Source of the DNA: Chitinophagaceae bacterium UBA4857
GTDB taxonomy: Bacteria > Bacteroidota > Bacteroidia > Chitinophagales > Chitinophagaceae
Reading direction: 5' to 3'
Assembly: GCA_002399735.1 (NCBI GenBank)
Contig: DHEF01000025.1
Coordinates: forward strand, 1 to 11,743
Length of the DNA stretch: 11,743 nt
Part shown: one piece after another, positions 5,735 through 11,743 of the stretch
How the letters are laid out: each line of letters begins with the position of its first letter
Position numbering within the stretch: the first letter of the stretch is position 1
Made by a program: the position numbers and the translations under genes
The notes under the pieces: generated by a model
Databases searched by the model: none
The model's input: only the letters and a program-made list of their open reading frames with translations
Told to the model about the DNA's origin: nothing

Positions 5735-6443
5735 TTTTAAAAAATTCTTGGAAGACCATAAGGATGACATGGATTTTGAAAATCCATCAGCTGAGGTTTG
5801 GCAAAAGCTGAATAAACCATTGAAAACAACGCCGGTTATCAGCATAAAAAAAATCCTGTATGCAGCTACTGCCGCCTGTGTTTTATTGGTAGCAGCATTG
5901 TTGTATGTGATGCAGGAGAAAAAACAAACAATGTCTGGTGAAATGGCTATGATGGGTAAGGGTCACATAAAATTGCCTGATTCTTTAACAAACGAACAAG
6001 CTGTGCTTATACCGAATAAAACAACCGACCTTTTATTAGCGAGTACTACTATGGAGCAATCGGTAAAAAAGACAAATACAACAAAACAAAATACCAGCAA
6101 TACAATTGATAGTGAAGTGCAAATGGCTGTTAAAAGTATTGACGAAAATTTTAATAAAATATTGAATGCACAGTTAAGGAATATTAACCAAACACCAATA
6201 TACGCAGAAGATAAAGATATGTTTGGTGGCTTTAAAAATCAGTACCGACAATTAGAAACGCAAGAAAAGCAATTGAAAACTGATATAGTAAACTTTGGAA
6301 TGGAAGACCAACTATTGCAACAACTAATATTTATCAATCAACAAAAGCTAAACTTATTAAAAAGCTTGCAGGTTGAAATTAATAAAGTAAATAACAATAT
6401 ACCTCCACAGCAAAAAAATAAACAACAGTACTTGAAAATGTAA
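5727..6443 (+). CDS. Single-pass membrane protein, probable anti-sigma partner
   Basis: This encodes 238 residues; ATG 5727 lies inside the 3' end of the sigma-factor gene. Residues 1-42 are a charged cytoplasmic segment with the pattern FKKFLEDHKDDMDFENPSAEVWQKL, typical of small proteins after ECF sigma genes in Bacteroidota. Residues 43-62 form one transmembrane helix (ILYAATAACVLLVAALLYVM). The periplasmic part is Gln/Asn/Lys-rich, and residues about 180-232 look like a coiled coil (ETQEKQLKTDI, LLQQLIFINQQKLNLLKSL). No zinc-binding HxxxC motif and no FecR domain is visible, so it is not a classical ZAS or FecR anti-sigma factor. Its role as sigma-factor sequesterer is inferred from overlap, topology and the N-terminal segment. 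It could instead be a membrane scaffold for the exported products of the operon. Confidence 0.8.
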   Translation: MDNFKKFLEDHKDDMDFENPSAEVWQKLNKPLKTTPVISIKKILYAATAACVLLVAALLYVMQEKKQTMSGEMAMMGKGHIKLPDSLTNEQAVLIPNKTTDLLLASTTMEQSVKKTNTTKQNTSNTIDSEVQMAVKSIDENFNKILNAQLRNINQTPIYAEDKDMFGGFKNQYRQLETQEKQLKTDIVNFGMEDQLLQQLIFINQQKLNLLKSLQVEINKVNNNIPPQQKNKQQYLKM

Positions 6444-6472
6444 GTACATGTTTTTAAATAAAATAACGCATT

Positions 6473-7879
6473 ATGATGTACAAAAATATTATAGCAGTCT
6501 TCTTGCTTTTGATAGCAGCAGGTACGATTACTGCACAGAACAAACGGAAAATGGAAATTACTATTCAGTCATCTACTGTAAATGGTAAGGAAATAAGGGA
6601 TACGGTAATTAAAATTAACGATGTTGTCAAAACAAATTTAAAAGCAAAAAAAGTTGTCGGAGAAGCATCGGCTAATGGAATAGATACTATACAAATAATA
6701 AACTTTATGAGAAGGCTTACTATTAAACCTTCAAAAGACAATAAGGTAAGAATGACGACTACGGTGTACTACGACGAAAGCAAACCCGTTTTGGGTGATG
6801 AAGTGTATATTAAACAAGCGAATATTGCGCAGGTTAAAAATAAAAATGTACTACAATTACAAATTGGAAGTGCGGCACAGTTTAGAGATAAAAACTTTCC
6901 CTGGAAAAGTATGATTATCGGCAACGAAACAATCATAAAAGATAAAGGCGATCACTATAGTACTACTGCCAGAGCATCCGGCACTACATCATCTGGTTAT
7001 AGTAATACACAGAGTACAACAACAACAACTACAAGTACGGTAACTAATGATATTAAAAATGCGAATATGGATATAGTCGCATCTACCGGAAGTAATCGCA
7101 CTATTATGACAGGGGATAGCAGTAAACGTACCGTAATGCAAATTGTAGATGCGGCCACAACAACTGAAGATGAGGATGAGTTTATTAATAGATTACAGGT
7201 TAACGATATAGAATTAGAATTGCCGGCAAATAAAAGTATTGTCATTAAAAGTAAATATGGTAATATCATCGTGAGCGGAAATAAAAACAACTTCGACTTT
7301 GATTTAGTAAGCTCTTCATTGGAATTACCGGATGTAGAAACAGTGAAAATAAAAAGTGAGTTTTCTAATATTTCGGCCAGTAATATTAAAAACGGCGACC
7401 TGGAAATAAAAAGCGGTTCTCTTAATATTAGAGATGCAGGTACGCTTACATTAAAAGCTAACTTTACTAATGTAAATATTAAATTGGTAGATAAAATTAC
7501 CGGTCGTGGTAATTCAAGTAATTTTGATATTATAACAGCAGGAGAAACGGAATTGGAACAGTCGTTTGGCTCCTTACGTATTACAAATTTGAAAAACGAT
7601 TTAAAACTCAAGGCCGCTAATACGGAGGTTAAAATATTTACCCTGTTACCAGCAGCAAAAAATATTATTATTACTAACAGGTTTGCCACCATTACATTAC
7701 CTCTACAAAATGTGAATAATTATAAACTTGAGACAAGCGGAAACTTTTCCAGCCTTATTGGTATGGATGATATGATGGAAGAACGCCTTAATAATGAGAA
7801 AGTATATAAAAAACAAGTAGGTTCCGCTAGCCTGAATATTAAAATAACCTGCCCAAACTGCACGACGGATTTTAGATAA
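6473..7879 (+). CDS. Exported beta-repeat (DUF4097-like) protein
   Basis: This encodes 468 residues, with ATG at 6473 (a second ATG follows at 6476). A signal peptide ends about TITA|Q at residue 21/22. Residues 25-150 hold beta-rich sequence with MEITIQSSTVNGKEI and VYYDESKPVLGDEVYIK. Residues 160-235 are a low-complexity Ser/Thr/Asn linker with six consecutive threonines (183-188), encoded by mixed ACA/ACT codons. Residues 245-420 are short repeated strands (IELELPANKSIVIKSKYGNI, VKIKSEFSNISASNIKNGDL, LTLKANFTNVNIKL, FGSLRITNLKNDLKLKAAN) like the right-handed beta-repeat of putative auto-adhesin (DUF4097/DUF2807-type) proteins. The C-terminus ends ITCPNCTTDFR with a CxxC pair (Cys460, Cys463). 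It starts 29 bases after its upstream neighbour and ends 36 before the barrel gene, so it is in the operon. A surface or periplasmic structural role is likely; the family call is from pattern only. Confidence 0.8.
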   Translation: MMYKNIIAVFLLLIAAGTITAQNKRKMEITIQSSTVNGKEIRDTVIKINDVVKTNLKAKKVVGEASANGIDTIQIINFMRRLTIKPSKDNKVRMTTTVYYDESKPVLGDEVYIKQANIAQVKNKNVLQLQIGSAAQFRDKNFPWKSMIIGNETIIKDKGDHYSTTARASGTTSSGYSNTQSTTTTTTSTVTNDIKNANMDIVASTGSNRTIMTGDSSKRTVMQIVDAATTTEDEDEFINRLQVNDIELELPANKSIVIKSKYGNIIVSGNKNNFDFDLVSSSLELPDVETVKIKSEFSNISASNIKNGDLEIKSGSLNIRDAGTLTLKANFTNVNIKLVDKITGRGNSSNFDIITAGETELEQSFGSLRITNLKNDLKLKAANTEVKIFTLLPAAKNIIITNRFATITLPLQNVNNYKLETSGNFSSLIGMDDMMEERLNNEKVYKKQVGSASLNIKITCPNCTTDFR

Positions 7880-7915
7880 AATCGTCTTTAAACACTTACA
7901 ACAACAAACCTATAA

Positions 7916-10726
7916 ATGAGAAGATTATTCTTACTGGCATTGCTATGCATTGCCTCGGCTACATACGCCCAAAAAGGAAGTATTACAGGTATAATAAAAG
8001 ATAGTACCCAGAACAAAAACATTCCGCTGGCAACTATTTCAGTATTTAAAGCAAAGGACACCAGCATAGTAACATACAGGCTAAGCGATGAAGAAGGTAA
8101 ATTTAAAGTACCGGGTTTACCATTGAACGAAACATTGCGTTGTGTAATTACTTATTCAGGATACGAAGCATTTAGAAAAGAATTTACATTAACCCCCGTC
8201 CAGCAGGATATTACTATTGAAAATATATGGATGATACCTACAACACGGGAGTTAGATGAAGTAATTGTTATGTCAGAACGTCCACCGGTTACCATTAAGA
8301 ATGATACTATAGAATTTAATGCCAATTCATTTAAAACATTACCCAATGCTTTGGTAGAAGATTTGTTGAAAAAATTACCCGGTGTATTTGTTGATAAAGA
8401 AGGTAACATCATGGTAAATGGGAGGCCAGTGAACAGGATAATGGTAGATGGAAAAAACTTTTTTGGAACCGACCCTAAAATGGCAAGCCGAAATTTACCG
8501 GCCAACATAATTGATAAAGTACAGGTAACAGATGATAAAGAAGAACTGGAAAGGAATACAGATAACAACCTGTCCAATGTGGGTAAAGTAGTAAATATTA
8601 CCTTGAAAAAAGGTGTGAAAAAAGGATTGTTCGGAAAGCTTTATGCAGGTGGCGGTACCGATAATCGTTTTGAAGGAGGTGGTATTGTAAACATGTTCAG
8701 AGATACCTTACAAATAAGTCTGCTGGGCTATGCCAACAACTTAAATAAAACAGGGTTTACCTATGGTGAGCTGATGCAGGCAGGAGGACTTAGCCGGAGC
8801 ATGGGTAACCTGAATAGTACCAGTACTATGACATCACGTTACAGTTCCGGAGGAAGCAATATTGTGGTAAATGGCGTAAACTTTGGTGGTGCACATAGGG
8901 GGGGCGGTATTTCTAATAGCAAAGGTGCAGGTATTAATCTTAATCATTCGCCCAATAATAAACAATCCATTTTTGGACAATATTTTTTTGGTAATATAAG
9001 AGTGGATCAATGGCGCAAAGCAAATACCAAACAGTTTAACGAAGACACTGTGATTGTGCAGGATAATATTACGACCGCAGATATTATTTCCAATGCCCAT
9101 AGTTTTGGTTTGGGCACTAAACTAAAGCCCGATTCTGTTACTACTATTATTGCAAACGCTACCTATACTTTAGGCTTACAAGATGAAATAAGAAATACAA
9201 ATATCAGCAGCAGTAATAATAAGATCGGTGATTTAAGTAATGGCAACATTGGTCAGGACAACGTAAATAATACCTACAATTACAGTCATTATTTTACAGT
9301 CACCCGATTATCAAAACGAAAAAAAGGTGCACGTTTTACGGCTACGCACGGTTTGGATATATCAAACACGCGGGCTGATTTTACCACTAACTCGCTTACC
9401 AGTGTTTTGTACCCTATGTTATTTGACAGTACTTTACAACAATTGAGGGTAGAGCGTATTCCCCGTACCAATATTTATGGCGCACTGGTTTATCGATTGC
9501 CGTTGAATAGTAGTTTTGCAATAACGGCTTCGTCCAGATACGATTATAATAAACTGAACAATAAAGTAAACACCTTGGATGCGGACGGTGATAAAAAATA
9601 CAATCAACTAAACCCTTTATTAAGTAATACATTTAATCGTGAGTTTCATCGTTCCAATAACTACGTAGGGTTACAATACATTTATAAAAAACTTACCATT
9701 ACGCCGGGTATTACCGCATTGTGGCAACAATACGATAATCGTTTATTATCATTAAACAATGCCATTACAAAAAGCCAGTTTAACTTTTTACCGGCTTTGG
9801 GTATTGTGTTTAAGGAGTTTAATTTTAATTACAATAAAGATGTTTCCTTACCGGCCTATACCAATTTAATTCCGGCATTAAACAATACCAATCCGTATTA
9901 CTTAACCAATGGTAATCCCGATTTAAAACCAGCGGAAAGAGACAATTTCAGAATTAATTATTACCATAACAATAGCAAGAAAAATTTAAACCTTAGCTTA
10001 TATGCTACCGGAACACTTACCAGAAAAGATGTTATCCAGGATATTGTGGTAGATAAATCCGGTATTCAAACCAGTACACCTGTAAACGCAAATGGCAGTA
10101 AGAATGCAACGGTTAACTACAACATTAACAAGCAATATAAGTACAATGCTAAATTTACCTTGGGCTGGAATGCAGGCGGCTGGTATGGGTTTAATAAAAA
10201 CAAACTATTGTATAACGGTGAAACAAGTTGGCAAAACAATTTTAACCTGGAACATTGGGCGGGCATTCGCTTAAATTTTAACGACAAGGTAGAATGGAAC
10301 AACGATATATCTTTAAGTAATTACCAGTCTAAATTTACCAGCAGTAATTTTTCAACACTAAAAACCAATCAAAAATCAGTTTCAACGGAGCTAATTGTCC
10401 GAATGCCTAAACATGTAATTTGGGAATCGGTATTGCAGTACGAAAACAATGGCAATGTGCCGGCCGGTATTCCTAAAAATGTTACCCGCTTAAGTATGGC
10501 CGTAAACTTTACCATGTTAAAAGATGAAAAAGGAGTACTAAAACTAAGTGTATGGGATTTATTAAATCAAAACAGCAGTATTGGTTTAGTTACTAATCGC
10601 AATATTATTTCTGCTACGCAAACAAATGTACTGGGTCGGTATTTTATGGCAACCTTTACCTATAATATTCGCCAGATAGGTGCAACCAAAAAGAAAGTAG
10701 GGGGAAGCGGAATATTTGGGTATTAG
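7916..10726 (+). CDS. Outer-membrane beta-barrel protein, TonB-receptor-like
   Basis: This encodes 936 residues from ATG 7916. The signal peptide is MRRLFLLALLCIASATYA|Q (cleavage near 18/19). Residues 20-105 form a carboxypeptidase regulatory-like beta-sandwich (GSITGIIKDSTQNKNIPLAT, DEEGKFKVPGLPL). LDEVIV at 113-118 occupies the usual linker before the plug. The plug domain is about 120-235, with LLKKLPGVFVDKEGNIMVNGRP, IMVDGKNFFGTD, NLPANIIDKVQV and GKVVNITLKKG. The rest (about 240-920) alternates aromatic and polar residues as outer-membrane strands, with long Asn/Ser-rich loops, and fits the OMP_b-brl_3 type of barrel. The last strand is probably FMATFTYNIRQIG, followed by a short basic/Gly tail. 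No SusD-like partner gene follows, so glycan import of the SusC/D kind is not supported. Transport or surface assembly with the preceding exported protein is inferred from the operon. Confidence 0.92.
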   Translation: MRRLFLLALLCIASATYAQKGSITGIIKDSTQNKNIPLATISVFKAKDTSIVTYRLSDEEGKFKVPGLPLNETLRCVITYSGYEAFRKEFTLTPVQQDITIENIWMIPTTRELDEVIVMSERPPVTIKNDTIEFNANSFKTLPNALVEDLLKKLPGVFVDKEGNIMVNGRPVNRIMVDGKNFFGTDPKMASRNLPANIIDKVQVTDDKEELERNTDNNLSNVGKVVNITLKKGVKKGLFGKLYAGGGTDNRFEGGGIVNMFRDTLQISLLGYANNLNKTGFTYGELMQAGGLSRSMGNLNSTSTMTSRYSSGGSNIVVNGVNFGGAHRGGGISNSKGAGINLNHSPNNKQSIFGQYFFGNIRVDQWRKANTKQFNEDTVIVQDNITTADIISNAHSFGLGTKLKPDSVTTIIANATYTLGLQDEIRNTNISSSNNKIGDLSNGNIGQDNVNNTYNYSHYFTVTRLSKRKKGARFTATHGLDISNTRADFTTNSLTSVLYPMLFDSTLQQLRVERIPRTNIYGALVYRLPLNSSFAITASSRYDYNKLNNKVNTLDADGDKKYNQLNPLLSNTFNREFHRSNNYVGLQYIYKKLTITPGITALWQQYDNRLLSLNNAITKSQFNFLPALGIVFKEFNFNYNKDVSLPAYTNLIPALNNTNPYYLTNGNPDLKPAERDNFRINYYHNNSKKNLNLSLYATGTLTRKDVIQDIVVDKSGIQTSTPVNANGSKNATVNYNINKQYKYNAKFTLGWNAGGWYGFNKNKLLYNGETSWQNNFNLEHWAGIRLNFNDKVEWNNDISLSNYQSKFTSSNFSTLKTNQKSVSTELIVRMPKHVIWESVLQYENNGNVPAGIPKNVTRLSMAVNFTMLKDEKGVLKLSVWDLLNQNSSIGLVTNRNIISATQTNVLGRYFMATFTYNIRQIGATKKKVGGSGIFGY

Positions 10727-10953
10727 TTTGAAATTTATAAACAGAAGAAATAATTATTCTCCCAAACTATTACCTGCACATGAATAAAAAAAAGGTGTTG
10801 TTGGCAATTAATATCCTGAAATAAATAGGTAGCTGTTCAATGGCGATTTTCAAGAACAACCGCCAGATCTTTAACCGGCATTTGTACTATTCAACTCCTT
10901 AAGGATATGGTTATAAACGTATGAGGAAACTGTGCTACAGCCGCCCTCTTCGC

Positions 10954-10984
10954 AAAAAGCTTCGAAGTAATTCGGAGCTTTTTT
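10954..10984 (+). terminator. Terminator downstream of the sigma/barrel operon
   Basis: AAAAAGCTTCGAA, loop GTAA, TTCGGAGCTTTTT form a 13-bp stem with one G·T position, followed by further T. Both arms carry A/T tracts, so it could work in both directions. It is 228 bases after the barrel gene stop. Confidence 0.75.
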
Positions 10985-11039
10985 GCATTTTAAACGGTTT
11001 TGTATAGTCTTAATACTATATGCTAAAATCTAAATACTA

Positions 11040-11225
11040 TGCTGGGGCTCTCAACAATAGTAACTCCGGTAAGTAGCAGTCCCCGCTGTTACGGGCTTCG
11101 CTTTGCTCCGGTGCTTGTGCTTTGCACGCAAGTTTCGTCAAACGTAACATTTAGTTACGTTCTTCTCACTTGCACTACGCACTAAACCCTGCACATCGGG
11201 CAGCCCTTCAACTGTAGTAATGCTA
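11040..11225. repeat. Hairpin-rich, GC-richer non-coding block
   Basis: This block stands out as richer in G+C than its surroundings. It is framed at the left by GGGGCT (11044-11049) and AGCAGTCCCC (11075-11084). Inside are GTGC-TTT-GCAC (11117-11127) and AACGTAAC-ATTTA-GTTACGTT (11141-11161), an 8-bp perfect stem. It shares CCTTCAACT (11205-11213) and GTAATGCTATT (11217-11227) with the composite repeat further right. It has no open frame on either strand. I think it is an interspersed non-coding repeat but cannot name it. Confidence 0.45.
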
Positions 11226-11355
11226 TTCGGCTTTAGCGTTTTTCTCAACTATTCCAGGCTTATAATTTATCGTCTTTTGCAATTGATTAGGTTATATCAT
11301 ATACTGAACTTTATAAAAGCTAAAGATTATTTAACATTGTTACAAATTCCTCAGG

Positions 11356-11377
11356 TGGGCTAAAGCTCAATTTTTTT
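11356..11377 (+). terminator. Short terminator-like hairpin with T tract
   Basis: TGGGC, loop TAAA, GCTCA (one G·U pair) is followed by A and seven T. The stem is short. If active, it would end a transcript from the gene-free stretch to its left, for example a small RNA. Confidence 0.45.
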
Positions 11378-11412
11378 ATGTTAATACGTATGTCAACGGT
11401 ATAACATCTAGC

Positions 11413-11677
11413 GCAGGTCTCCTTAATGCTATAAGTTAAGCCTTCAACTAAATGAAAGAGAAGTCTCCCGAATTTAAATATGCCTTTGATATGCAGGGGA
11501 TGTTTCCTATCGTCGGCATGACATACTCCTTAACTTAATAGCATTACAGGTCTCCTTACCTGTGCTAAAGCGTTACTTAGCTTCCACGTTTTATTAACCA
11601 CAGAGTTTATAATTACTTTAATGTCTCGAGTAATGTTTAGTTAAGTAACTTAGATACACATGTCAGGAGACCTGCAC
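11413..11677. repeat. Composite of direct and inverted repeats, possible MITE-like element
   Basis: GCAGGTCTCCT (11413-11423) is matched by an exact inverted copy AGGAGACCTGC at 11665-11675, bounding about 263 bases. A third, direct copy, CAGGTCTCCT, lies at 11547-11556 inside the hairpin ACAGGT-CTCCTT-ACCTGT (11546-11563). TAATGCTATAAGTTAAG (11424-11440) has an inverted partner at 11529-11546 that differs by one inserted base. GTTACTTA (11572-11579) has an inverted partner TAAGTAAC (11642-11649). There is no open reading frame inside. The nested terminal inverted repeats without coding capacity fit a non-autonomous element or a structured RNA locus; no target-site duplication was evident. 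Confidence 0.6.
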
Positions 11678-11743
11678 CAGCTATTATTTTACTTGTTTTG
11701 TAAAATGTAAATTTGCAAACCATTGTTGTCCGGTAAACATTTT

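Larger units (their letters stand above)
10727..11743. other. Intergenic region of about 1 kb without a supported gene
   Basis: All frames are broken by stops within short distances. No tRNA- or rRNA-like sequence is evident. It holds a terminator (10954-10984), a hairpin-rich block (11040-11225), a terminator-like hairpin (11356-11377) and a composite repeat (11413-11677), described separately. The stretch 10727-10950 shows nothing I can assign. Confidence 0.7.

Noticed and set aside
6997..7692. 231-codon minus-strand frame
   Set aside because: It is antisense to the exported beta-repeat gene. Its Leu/Val/Ser-rich translation follows from the complementary strand's composition, and it has no start context or neighbour logic.
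11413..11677. CRISPR array
   Set aside because: The repeats are few, short, irregularly spaced and partly inverted, and no cas gene is nearby.

Overview
The window looks like chromosomal DNA from a member of the Bacteroidota, most likely Chitinophagaceae or a close relative. This rests on the style of the Rhs core, lipoproteins with short lipoboxes, exported proteins cleaved before Gln (…A|Q), a TonB-receptor-like outer-membrane barrel behind an ECF sigma factor, a possible CTTTGCA-type promoter, and low GC. The taxonomic call is inference from gene style, not from a marker gene.

Positions 1-5000 are an Rhs polymorphic-toxin locus with an orphan-tip layout. The window opens inside a large rhs gene that runs to 1776. 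It ends in a hypervariable 229-residue C-terminal domain after the DPTG boundary. A small lipoprotein gene (1858-2358), a likely immunity gene, follows. Next comes a displaced rhs tip (2582-3457) with no start region of its own. It repeats the last ~125 residues of the core and then switches to a different tail, a DUF4329/JAMM-like domain with HxH and SxxD residues. Its own lipoprotein gene (3475-4128) lies 17 bases downstream. Both lipoprotein genes are followed by a shared 60-base flank (about 75% identical), then a hairpin and a terminator, so each toxin-tail/lipoprotein pair looks like a modular cassette. The locus ends in wreckage: a broken IS1-like transposase (4351-4620) and a decayed piece of rhs core (about 4782-4990).

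Positions 5000-10726 hold an apparent four-gene operon on the + strand: an ECF sigma factor with a TTG start, a single-pass membrane protein that overlaps it by 8 bases (likely its anti-sigma partner), an exported beta-repeat protein, and a 936-residue outer-membrane beta-barrel protein with carboxypeptidase-like and plug domains. The tight spacing suggests that sigma factor and regulator control production of the surface protein and barrel.

Positions 10727-11743 contain no gene I can support. They hold a terminator, a hairpin-rich block (about 11040-11225), a second terminator-like hairpin, and a 260-base composite of related direct and inverted repeats (11413-11677) that looks like an unclassified small repeat element.

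The best candidate for something undescribed is the toxin part: the uncharacterised tail of the first Rhs protein with its lipoprotein, and the cassette organisation marked by the shared flank. The second candidate is the repeat composite at the right end.
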